Positions 25,901 to 32,952 of a stretch of DNA of 64,000 bases are shown in pieces. The position numbers and the translations under genes were made by a program. The stretch is from Bugulina stolonifera. Lineage: Eukaryota > Bryozoa > Gymnolaemata > Cheilostomatida > Bugulidae. The stretch lies in the NCBI GenBank assembly GCA_935421135.1, contig OW285195.1, positions 7,850,701-7,914,700 on the forward strand. Reading direction: 5' to 3'. Position 1 is the first letter of the stretch; each line of letters starts with the position of its first letter. The notes beneath the pieces were generated by a model, which saw only the letters and a program-made list of their open reading frames with translations, had not been told where the DNA came from and did not search any database.

Positions 25901-28900
25901 ACAAGCCTAAAAGTTTTAGTGTTAAAATGTATGACTCTAATATAAATGGAGTCTCCATCTGTGTGTACATTACATGTTTGTGACCTTTACACCACATGTT
26001 TCAGGTGGAGCTGGACTGGCAGTTAGAAGCAGGAGACAGCATTGGCATCAGCTGTAATGGATACTGTCCAGTTCTGAGAGATAGTTCTGGCGGTTACCAG
26101 TCCAAGATTAGTCTACACCAGTTCCAGTCTGTGACGTACGCTAAAGACATGGAAGTGGCATTCAATGATCAGCCACTTTCTGGTAGAGTTGCAGTACAGG
26201 CTGTTATTGGTGAGTAAACTAGTGGAAATTGGAGATTTAAGAATTTGTCAAATAACACAGTCTAAATTTATTATAAGTTCATTTGTTAACAGTAGCCGAC
26301 ATTACCCTAATTACTTTGAAAATTTAGTTCAGGTTCATCTAAATTTTTTTTAAAAAGTTTCCAAACGTTGTTTGACAATACCTCTATGACCAATACCAGG
26401 ATCAACAAAATTACTAGCTTTAACTTCTTTTCGAGCTGAAAATAACTTTTTTAATCGTTCACCAGTTTGAGGAGGTATTGCATCTGGCTATCCCATCCAG
26501 CATCTCAAGAGAATAGCTATTATTAACTTACTATCGGCTTTAGTTTATATATTTCGATTTTCAGGTATGATCAAAACTGCATGTGTGAATGTAATAAGCA
26601 GATAGTTATCTAATTGAAATTGTACATACATAATCGGCAACTAAAATTACATGTACATCTACATAACCCCTGTTACTATTATTGCAATATTTAGCACCTA
26701 CTCCGACAACAACAACGACCTCTACTCGGCCATCAACCTCTACCAAATCTTCAGCATCTACAGAACCAAGAAGTAGTACACTGTCTTCTAAAGCTCCAAC
26801 CAGAAGTGCTCGAACCACCATACAGCAGACAACAAGAGATCTACCAACCAGGAGTGCTCAAACCACCGCACAGCAGACAACAAGAGATCCACCACCAGAA
26901 ACCACAACCACTGATCCAGTTGTTATCATCGAGGTATGTTAGTCTAATATTTACATGTTTACTATGGAGTTGTTAGTAAAACTACATTGTAGTACAATAG
27001 CCATTGGTGCTGTTAGAAACATTGTTCTTTGGAATAATCCCTTTACTTACTGACATCTACCTGGATCAATACGTGGAAACTAACACCATCCACACCATGA
27101 TTAGTATAACTACAATTTCCAAGTTGTCTTCTCTTAAATGGATGACGTCAGCAACCCTAGACCATCCATCCAAACAGCATGCGGTGCAGGTTTTCCAAAG
27201 ACTTCTCAGCCGAATACTATGAAGTTGGTTTTGTTTGGGTACTGCTTTTCACAAAGTGACTCTCATGTAGCAACTACACTCCTGGTGTCTTAAAAGTTGC
27301 CACCATCTATTAAAATAAAATCTAAGTAGTCCTGTAGTCATCATGCATTAAATTTACACACATCGTACATTGTAGGTATTCAGCGCTGAGGACTAAGTTC
27401 TAAATTTTAAACAAATATTTATCATAATTAGTAGTACGAGACACATTTTTGATTTTTGATTTAGTATCTAATATTCCGATGCTTGTCCGAGTACTACTAT
27501 TTATTATTAAAATATTGCCACACACCAACATTTTTCAAAATATTTATCACATTATACATTGTATGTGCTGTAGGATGGAGCTGGAAACAGAGATGACTTG
27601 ATAAAATGGTGGATAGCAGGTGGTTGTGTGATCGCCCTCACACTAATTATACTCATACTCACTGCAGTTGGCTTATATAGCTGGAGGTGAGACTGACTTC
27701 TATGCCTGGCAGCTTGATTATTTTATAAGCAACAAATTTTAACAGCAATTCAATTAAAAGCTATTTTAATCGGCATGGTATTTGGTTAAGAGCTTGAAGA
27801 CCAGTGCCCATGGCCAAAGTATGCATTGCAAGTTTAAAATTAGAATTTAATTTTGAATTCGAACTGTTCTGCAACATCCTGTAACATCATTTTTATACTG
27901 CACAAATTTTACAGAGATAGATATTGAGCTTCTTTGATTTTGTGACTTTTAAAGAAGTTTTTAACTTACACATGAATGTAATGTGGACGCTGAATATTAC
28001 AGACGTGAAAAGTTTAGAGCTAAGAAGCACCTGCTGTCGTTGTCTCAACCTTCATCACTGCTGAGTGACACCAGAAGACTGGGCACCTGTAGCGATCCAT
28101 TAAATTTAGAGAGGGGATTTGACTTTGATGAAGTTGATTTAAACCCAGATCTGCCCACTATTGATGAAATGGTAGTTGCTAAGAAAGATAAAGGAAAAGA
28201 AGCAGCAGACAACCAACCAGCAGGTAAAAATTTTAATCTTTTTCTCATGATTAAATAATATTGGCAGGTGAATAATATCAGCTAGTTTGGATCATAAAAA
28301 GTGACTCAGCCAAAAATGGCCCACTCAGTGATAACTGGTACTATCAAATTATATCCATATTATACTTAAACTAAATTTTATAATTTTGACCGATTGTATC
28401 TGAGCACCAACAGCCTAAATGATGCAATCTGCCTCTTGTGTAGGCACGCCTCTATCATTGGGGGCGTGACAGTGAAGACTTAGCCCTTTTCTCAATTGCT
28501 GCTGAATGCAGCATGAGCAATCTGTTTGGTACATTTTACTGAGTATGTTATTCTTCACACATTGTGTACGCTGAAGCATTAACAATTTTTATTAAAACTA
28601 AAATAGAAGTGACCTGAAGAGCAACTTTTCACATTTCTATTATATAAACCATCAATAGTACAGTAATCTTTGGAGACAAGTTGACTAAAAGTCTGTGTAA
28701 TAATTTGTTCAAACAGGCAAGACCGGTGAGAGAAACCGAAGCGTCTTGCATACAAAACTGAAAGGCTTGATAAACACTCGTATTGACTCGCACAGAAGAA
28801 AAGTTGAACTCACGACCTTCCACAAAACACCAAACCACTCAACTTGTTAACAGAATGATATATACTTACTTGGTAACTTCAAAATTGTTAACATTATGCA

Positions 28901-29021
28901 AATAGGAGTTTATAGAAAGAAAATTATACTACTTGTAGGTGCAACCTCTACCTCCACAGCTAAAGAGCAGATAGAAACTATATTTAAATCCACACTAGCG
29001 GAAATAACCGCAAGAAAGTAA
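3213..29021 (+). CDS. Giant modular mucin-like type I membrane protein gene, 5' end missing
   Basis: Forty-three exons are visible, encoding about 2,500 residues: ten repeats of a roughly 150-residue module (exons A, B, C), a Thr/Pro/Ser-rich linker exon (D) after each, then a transmembrane exon and two tail exons ending at TAA 29019-29021. Every junction keeps frame with phases D/A 1, A/B 0, B/C 0, C/D 1. Module hallmarks are LGSL..D...G.S.S.S.LP.EL in A, VHLQIWR and LENLVEG.NQ in B, and W..QSGD.IGISCNGYC then LSGRIAVQ in C, with two cysteines per module. The composition suggests beta-strand-rich extracellular domains spaced by O-glycosylated stalks; Thr/Pro linkers are established O-glycosylation substrates. 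Function is unknown; adhesion, matrix or recognition roles are inference. No signal peptide or start codon was found, so the N-terminus is missing. An LTR retrotransposon sits antisense in the intron between modules 6 and 7. Confidence 0.85.
5288..6481 (+). CDS. Modular gene, module 2 with linker 2
   Basis: Exon A 5288-5376, B 5529-5687, C 5922-6126, linker D 6326-6481. All keep the gene-wide phases. C carries GDNIGLSCNGYC. The linker is rich in Thr, Val and Ile rather than a pure Thr run and ends in LALSG. Its donor is GC rather than GT (AG then GCAAGT at 6482), which is the only way to give the phase-1 end found in all other linkers. A8 and A9-type sequence context at the next acceptor (6709) confirms the join. 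Confidence 0.83.
6709..8498 (+). CDS. Modular gene, module 3 with long poly-Thr linker 3
   Basis: Exon A 6709-6797, B 6986-7144, C 7565-7769, linker D 8073-8498. The linker encodes about 142 residues made mostly of TTTTTP-like repeats from CCAACTACAACTACCACA-type units, followed by a non-repetitive end containing LGTTMD. Long frames on the other strand (poly-Val) and in the second frame (Gln/Leu/Pro) over this exon are shadows of the repeat. Linker 6 ends with the same LGTTMD signature. Confidence 0.85.
8783..10420 (+). CDS. Modular gene, module 4 with linker 4
   Basis: Exon A 8783-8871, B 9348-9506, C 9886-10090, linker D 10301-10420. This is the first unit of the three-module block that recurs as modules 7-9: A4, B4 and D4 are nearly identical to A7, B7 and D7. 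The 40-codon linker begins EYDAES and continues with Thr/Val/Pro. By eye D4 and D7 differ at only about six of 120 bases, whereas the introns around them no longer look alike. Confidence 0.86.
10720..12504 (+). CDS. Modular gene, module 5 with linker 5
   Basis: Exon A 10720-10808, B 11208-11366, C 11860-12064, linker D 12376-12504. It pairs with module 8: B5 and B8 share the pattern EQPR.GSEVHIQIWR and LIKTKQL. C starts with Thr-Thr-Phe-Asn-Trp, where most modules have Val-x-Val-Asn-Trp. The linker is a mixed Thr/Ser/Pro/Leu sequence ending TIALSG, the same ending as linker 8. Confidence 0.86.
12726..14296 (+). CDS. Modular gene, module 6 with poly-Thr linker 6
   Basis: Exon A 12726-12814, B 13026-13181, C 13545-13749, linker D 13946-14296. 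It pairs with module 9: both have A exons with REYGDLQP, B exons one codon shorter (52 codons) with VRDSSDVYVQIWR, and C exons with YWVV before the conserved GD.IG. The linker encodes about 117 residues, nearly all Thr with Pro spacers, ending with LGTTMDFTFEG. The following intron holds the LTR retrotransposon. Confidence 0.86.
14521..14741 (-). repeat. 3' LTR of the retrotransposon (left copy)
   Basis: Begins TGTTG and ends CAACA, 221 bp, and by eye identical base for base to the copy at 19038-19258. In element orientation it is the 3' LTR because the polypurine tract abuts it at 14742. Confidence 0.96.
14742..14751 (-). other. Polypurine tract
   Basis: On the minus strand this reads AGGAAAGAGG directly before the TG of the 3' LTR, the expected position of the plus-strand primer for reverse transcription. 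Confidence 0.85.
14769..18941 (-). CDS. Gag-Pol polyprotein of Ty3/gypsy-type retrotransposon
   Basis: One uninterrupted 1,390-codon frame. Residues about 14-55 form a Gln/Glu-rich coiled coil at the Gag N-terminus. Two CCHC zinc knuckles (CX2CX4HX4C) lie at about 273-306. An aspartic protease motif, DTGA, is near 348. Reverse transcriptase runs about 480-665 with YLDD at about 646. RNase H follows at about 790-915 (DAS motif, then TDH). Integrase begins with an HHCC zinc finger at about 1030-1066; its catalytic triad is D1094, D1148 and E1184, with the canonical 35-residue gap. A GPY/F-like region (about 1300-1330) and a Pro/Arg-rich tail end the protein. The order PR-RT-RH-IN is that of Ty3/gypsy (Metaviridae). 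Gag and Pol are fused without a frameshift. All catalytic residues appear intact. Confidence 0.97.
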   Translation of the reverse strand: MATTTEQLVTLLAQQIAQQKEQMEQQKEQMEQQKEHLERQLEERRSQHAEQMKLLAQSTGRQVQTTPSFTAFNPNTELWTDYFSRFTTFIQAQSITDEKVPQVFLTNQSTDIYKQLKDWTEQQPRKDIQKLEMEEIYNYMMTQYNPRTFIIRERYRFWSDMRRKPGETIPELAARIRHDAATCDFTSIQDPQDEALRTRFICSVGNEAILKALFKLKDGDLTFNSAIEVAAEAEEAAKVAKETVHGTTNTLHLLRKKKTTLTTKTHSQTASPCNCCGRTNHNQRDCRYKNAACNYCKITGHLEAVCRKKKKMNSQPLNIVRALKTVHAVPQIQVELILQGQPLKLEVDTGAGDNFLSEHNWRRLGAPTLQPPLIHYESATHHPIEIIGTCTLNTKVGGQQEKPLHFVISKIPNLNLLGRGGIQQLDISLDSLMPQADRRQHTDVLTISSNLKEACRRLTSEFKDLFTPELGCLKDFELEVKFKQDSKPIFCKPRPVPYAIQEDLGQAYDAGISRGVWEPVQFNSYGTPVVPIRKAQLPGQPRRKLRVCGDYSVTVNAQLEDHRQPIPLPEELMRKLGGGHGFSKIDLADAYNQICLAPESQKKLALSTHRGVLLQKRLPFGISSAPGYFQEIMEQLTQDLPGVAVYLDDILVSGATAEDHLINLRRLLQRLQDRGLRCNLQKCVFAEDTVEYLGHQLSQEGIAKGSGVEDVKKMPPPTDVTGLQSFMGSIQFYHKFLPDLSTVTSPLQKLLRKGEKWQWTPIQQAAFSQLKQMLCSDLVLAHFDPSLKLGISCDASAVGLGVVLFHRYGDGSERPIAHASKTLTQTQRGYSQTQKEALAIIFGITKFHQFLYGRKFILITDHRSLLTLFGPNKATPAMAANRLARWALTLNQYQYSIEYRKTSEHGNADVLSRLPSGPDAKFDAEEEGEDIDTVCCIKAIGTQLSPTEPGVLKKETAKDPVLSKIMRYTREGWQDEERNPYQSEVNLKGYSIKDFQKLTASLSIENGCLLYGSRVVIPLSLQKEVLQLIHMGHFGMQRMKQLARTAVYWPRMDKDIMEMTQKCTTCREHQNQPTKAPIHPWMMPEKPWSRLHIDHAINFMGTNWLVLVDAYTKYPCIHPTSSTSTKATTDLLEKDFAHFGYPHTIVTDNGTSFTSDEFQQWCKERGIIHLRGAPYHPATNGAAERMVGSFKQSLKKSTLSTNQALQEFLMQYRRTPLSYGFSPSELLNGRQIRTKIDVLLPSPAHLAQGKQMQDVQRTKKLHCYNVGTPCYALYCGPRRNRQPKWIEVVVTKVLGSRSVMVKIMPRGPVWKRHIDQLQLRHVSAEDGEPPEDIHIPESPTSNTNKQRSTEPEHNTPPTPPKIKYRNPRMPDPSAYTRSNPRRSTRNQKPK
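19016..19034 (-). other. Primer-binding site of the retrotransposon
   Basis: On the minus strand, three bases after the 5' LTR end, the sequence reads TGGCGACGAGGATTAACCA. The leading TGG matches the complement of a tRNA 3' CCA end, as expected for a tRNA primer. I did not assign the tRNA. Confidence 0.75.
19038..19258 (-). repeat. 5' LTR of the retrotransposon (right copy)
   Basis: 221 bp, TGTTG...CAACA, identical by eye to 14521-14741. In element orientation this is the promoter-bearing 5' LTR; it is followed on the minus strand by the primer-binding site and the gag start at 18941. Confidence 0.96.
19451..20938 (+). CDS. Modular gene, module 7 with linker 7
   Basis: Exon A 19451-19539, B 19987-20145, C 20435-20639, linker D 20819-20938. 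It copies module 4: A7 differs from A4 by a few bases, B7 keeps LIADGYLKSIAVSLGPIRSG as in B4, and D7 is almost identical to D4 including length (120 nt). Even the intron end before exon A (ATTTACCTTTCAG) matches that before A4. C has VNWAVQSGD and MQVAFND, small departures from the consensus. Confidence 0.87.
21203..22185 (+). CDS. Modular gene, module 8 with linker 8
   Basis: Exon A 21203-21291, B 21429-21587, C 21683-21887, linker D 22063-22185. This is the most compact module. It copies module 5 (EQPRAGSEVHIQIWR and LIKTKQL in B, Thr-Asn-Leu-Asn-Trp start in C). C ends LSGQIAIQITAG, losing the Arg of the usual LSGRIA. The linker has runs of Thr and Ser and ends TIALSG. The next intron holds the hAT-like MITE. 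Confidence 0.86.
22249..23001. mobile_element. hAT-like MITE with 8-bp target duplication
   Basis: The element is 22257-22993 (737 bp), flanked by the 8-bp direct repeat GTATTATG (22249-22256 and 22994-23001). Its ends are inverted: TAGAGGTAGAACG on the left and, as reverse complement on the right, TAGAGGTGGAACG. An 8-bp duplication and TAGAGGT-type ends are the pattern of the hAT superfamily. Subterminal regions are full of GTCTCG/CGAGAC motifs in both orientations, likely transposase-binding repeats. No transposase frame is present, so it is non-autonomous. It lies in the intron between modules 8 and 9. Confidence 0.85.
23170..24872 (+). CDS. Modular gene, module 9 with very long poly-Thr linker 9
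   Basis: Exon A 23170-23258, B 23426-23581 (52 codons), C 23732-23936, linker D 24126-24872. It copies module 6 (REYGDLQP in A, VRDSSDVYVQIWR in B, YWVVQSGDNIG in C). C is among the more divergent (Ser-Gly-Asp-Tyr in place of Ser-Ser-Ser-Tyr, LKVPFND). The linker is the longest in the gene, about 249 residues of Thr runs with Pro, Ala and Ser spacers, and contains an internal duplication of a block with TSTTTAPPTTTTPATTTT. The poly-Val frame on the minus strand is a repeat shadow. Confidence 0.86.
25148..26933 (+). CDS. Modular gene, membrane-proximal module 10 with stalk
   Basis: Exon A 25148-25245 (three codons longer than other A exons), B 25646-25804, C 26005-26209, linker D 26695-26933. 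This is the most diverged module: A has LGTLDPSDIEVGPS, B has VRSNSQIYLQVWR, C has DWQLEAGDSIGISCNGYC and CPVLRDSSGG. The linker is Ser/Thr/Arg/Pro-rich, not a pure Thr run. It contains a tandem copy of a PTRSA.TT.QQTTRD unit and ends DPVVIIE. It is the only linker to end in phase 0, matching the switch to the transmembrane exon. Confidence 0.85.
27574..29021 (+). CDS. Modular gene, transmembrane segment and cytoplasmic tail
   Basis: Three exons: 27574-27686, 28003-28223 and 28939-29021, joined in phases 2 and 1. The first encodes a short acidic/polar spacer, then one hydrophobic helix from about WWIAGG to VGLYSW followed by a basic stop-transfer (REKFRAKKH), so the protein should be type I with the modules outside. 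The tail is about 100 residues, has Ser-rich (SLSQPSSLLSD) and acidic (DFDEVDLNPDLP) patches and ends EITARK. No kinase, ITAM or PDZ-binding motif is obvious. The stop is TAA 29019-29021. Confidence 0.85.
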
Positions 29022-32000
29022 GGACAACTTCAACCTTTATGCACTTCTGACTTGCGTATATTTTTGTTACCTCATAGTAAACCATGCAAATCCATTTATT
29101 TGAAATGTACAAACAGCCTGTTTTATTATATATGTGTATATATGGGGAATCCTGCCTTTACAGTCTGGTATTGACATAAACCAATCTAGTGTATTGCCCT
29201 GCACTTAGGAGATTGTGACGTGAAACAACTTATCTATACATTCTAGAGTTATCTGCTCAGGTTTAGTTTAATCTACATGGAAATTTATTAAGAATACCCG
29301 TATATTCACATTGCACATTGTAGTATTTACATTACAAAGTATAGCTTTACATGTAGATCAGCAGCCTAAGATACTCAGGTTTTAACAAACTGTAGTACTC
29401 TTCAAAATGATGATGGAAAATAGGTTTCAGTTTCCTTAAAATCTTTTAAGTTTATACACTTGTGTAATTCTGTGCCTTTTAATTAGCCACATGTTGTGCA
29501 CACTTTAGGCACACTAACTACTGAAATAGAACTGAAAATAATTAATTATACTTGCTTTCATTGCATGATAATGCTGCACCTAAACATTGGCGGGGATAGA
29601 GTGTGGTTGGCTGATTTGACCATTATAATCTACTGTACATGTATAATAATATTACAAAAGACGATGAGATGGTATTGTACCCCCTCTGACCAATAGAATT
29701 TATGTTTATGTTGTACTAAAAATGCATAACGTTACCTAGAGAGAAATATTGTTATCTGTTTTATTATTTAATTAATTTATATATTTATTTTTTATTAATT
29801 TAATGTGATTATTACACCTATAATACATCAGTTTTAGACTTTTATATACATTGTACATATTATAGGCATACGTAGTAACTCAATTTTCATTATCATCCTT
29901 TAATCATAATAAAACAATAATTTTATAACAAAAATGAATTTTAATGTTTCATGCACATAACCAACAATATGATTTTCAGTTACTACATTGTACATATTTT
30001 ATTTTGTCTTGGTTGTCTGATGCTAGTGCAAATGCTCATCCATTACAATTGGTCATGCACACTATCCTAGCAGTCATAAAACTATCAAATAGCAACTTGC
30101 ATATAGGTGGTCAGTCTGCTTACCTTGATGGAAGTCAAGCGTAGGCATGACTCAACTACAGCAATGCTGCATCAGCAGCAATGTACAGCTGGTGAGTTTG
30201 CCTTACCTTCAGTTCTGCAAAATCCACCCAATTATAGCATTGTGCAGCCCAAAGGCATTGTTGATACATAGACACTCTAAATAAAGGTGTACAGCATAAT
30301 CTATAACAATTGCAGCAAATCTGTCACCAATTATGAATGGTGACAGATTTTTCTTGGAAGTATGGTTGCAATGTTACACTATGCTGAGTGGCTGTGTACT
30401 ATGTAGGAAAACTTATTTTGGTAAGATAGGTAAAAAGAGCACAAATCCCATGCTTCGTATAATTAGAATATTATGCATCACAAAAGGGGGGTTGCCTTAC
30501 TTTCACTTGAGAGTAGGCAACTCCAAAGATTGTAGAATAGTTGAGTGTATGTTAACCAATGCATCTTGGTAGTTCACAGCATCTTGTCATTGAATAGCTA
30601 TAAACATATAACTTTTAGTGTGGCATTTGTAAATACTCATTGCCATTGAATTGAAGGCAAAAAAGCCCCCAATAGTAAAACCTTGTAGCATGTACACAGT
30701 AGTTACTAGTGAGAGGGAGAGCAGGCTATAATTATCTTGACTGTGTCTAAAGTTACATATTGCAGTAGCACTGTTCTGAATATTACACAAAAATAAAAGC
30801 TCTGATTGACTGAATAAAGCAGCATATTGCGCAATCAGTTGGTGATAGTGGAATGTAAGTACACACGTCTATTGTAAACCTTATCTGGAACCACTCTATT
30901 AAAAGTGATGAAATGACCAAACTAGTAAATTAATACTTATCAGGAGTTTCCTTTTCTTGCCTAGACCAAACATCAAGGTAGCATAACTCTCAATTAATGA
31001 AAATGTGTTTGCCTGGCACTACAGAACATCTTATAAATTATTGTCTATTGTACCAAGATCTTACTTCATGTAGAGGGTGTCAGGGCAGGCTGACTAATTA
31101 TGTGTATGTCTGCCCATATGTCTTGAAATAACTACCACCATACCAGTACCCTGTGTTATGTTTCTATCAACCAGTCAACTATCACTCTATAGAAGCCTTT
31201 TTTGTCTGGCAGAACTGAGCACCCACAAATCCTGCAGAAATTGGAGCCAATAAAAATGGAGGTGCAATAAGGGGTATGGATGATTGAGGAACAAAACTCT
31301 GTTATACTGTTGCAGTATTTCACCTGTCCCTATCATACATACATGTACAGTGTACATGGTTGTATTGCCAATCTCCCCAAGAAAGCTTCTAACATGTACA
31401 TGTAGCTTGCCCAAATTGACCAAATTCAAAAGTTGTTTGGCCCTCTGGTCGTGCATCTTTGATTGGTCTGGCTAAGTTGACATTAGATGGGCAGCTAGAT
31501 GTCCTATGGGCGTGCATTCACTTTGAAGCACCAAATATAATTTCTGGAGTGTCATATTTTTCACCTAACAAATCGTAAAGAGGCAAACAAGTTCCATGCT
31601 TTCACCAAACTCTGCAAATGTATCAATCTCTATACTACTAGCGTATCGACCATCTAACTAATTGAACTTTGTCATAACAGACATAGTCTGCCATAAACGA
31701 CTGTAACTTTGTGTAAAGTATATTCTGTAGTCCAGCCCTATTAATAAAATTATTACAGCGAAGATTGAAACTGTAAAAGGAAAACATATATGCTAATGTA
31801 TACTATAATGTAAATCATATACTAATACCTCAAATATACCGCCACCTCAAATTTCCCACAGAGGATAACTTGATAAAGCCCAAGACACTAAGTTGTTAAG
31901 CCTGACAGTGTTTATTGAGAAAAGACGTCATTCAAGCGTCTTAGAAAGGGATTAAGTGTCCTGAGAATAGTAATATTTATTTATTCGACACAACGATAAT

Positions 32001-32500
32001 CTGATAAATTATTACACTTTGTTTCTGGCATTGATCCAAGATTATCCTTAAATCTCGCCCATTAAATCTGATTTATTGTGTAGATTAAAGCATTTCTATT
32101 AATCTTGAATCCTCTGTTATAATTCATGAAAAAAATTGTAATTTATTTTTTCTCAAGTGTTAAAGATATAAGGATTAACCGCACCCATGAGCGGTAAGTA
32201 TGGGAACCTATCTGACTGGTACGGATTTGATAGCTTATCAAGTTTTTACTTCTATGAACTGGGCTGACTGCTTTCCTTGTTTACAATGATCGTTATTTGT
32301 AAAGTCGTTTCACTTGTTGAATAAGTTGGGAATTGTATCATATTTATTGCTGTTTTGTAAAAAAATATTGTTGCAAATTTTCGTCAGGAGTAGATTTAGT
32401 TTCAATATTTGTGCTCAAAGTTTATTCAAAACCAGGGATTGTATCACCAATGAGCAAGTATAAATAGAAGTTCGTAACGGAAACAACAAAGAGAATTAAT
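29022..32500. other. Gene-poor stretch after the modular gene
   Basis: This holds the 3' untranslated region of the modular gene and then intergenic DNA. A possible poly(A) signal AATAAA is at 29908-29913, rather far from the stop. No exon chain, RNA gene or named repeat was recognised apart from the short hairpin at 30317-30350. Frames here are short and unlike any protein I know. Confidence 0.5.
30317..30350. repeat. Perfect 13-bp hairpin
   Basis: AAATCTGTCACCA and its exact reverse complement are separated by eight bases. It is not inside a recognised gene or transposon. Confidence 0.7.
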
Positions 32501-32517
32501 TATGTACAAATCTCATA

Positions 32518-32523
32518 TTTATT
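32518..32523 (-). promoter_or_regulatory. Candidate poly(A) signal for the minus-strand secreted gene
   Basis: AATAAA on the minus strand about 430 nt downstream of the stop at 32953. It is the first such hexamer I noticed in that direction; no supporting GU-rich context was assessed. Confidence 0.35.
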
Positions 32524-32952
32524 TTGGAAGTCATATGCCAGTTCGCTTACATCATTCGCAAAATAAACAATTTCAAAATGGTAAAATTCTCCAGTACATG
32601 TCAGGCAATATAAGGCTGGGGTTGCCAGATTGCCTTCATCAGTTAATGTACTGCTTAGTATCACCTTACAACCACCGTACTGGATAGGAGAAATACCATA
32701 AGTTAAACAAACTAACAAAATCTACTTGTATGTCAATATCAATTATGAATAAATCCCAGTTACTATATATAATCAAAATATAACATCACATATCATACTC
32801 CAAAATAACAACATAATGCAAATAAATATAGAATGATGCAAACTTTCTGATAGTCATTAACCGTAGTGATCAATGTTAGCCTATTGAAATATTCCGGAAC
32901 AATTTTATAATTGACTGTTTTCCGGAGAAAGTTTGCAAAGTATGAAGAAGTT

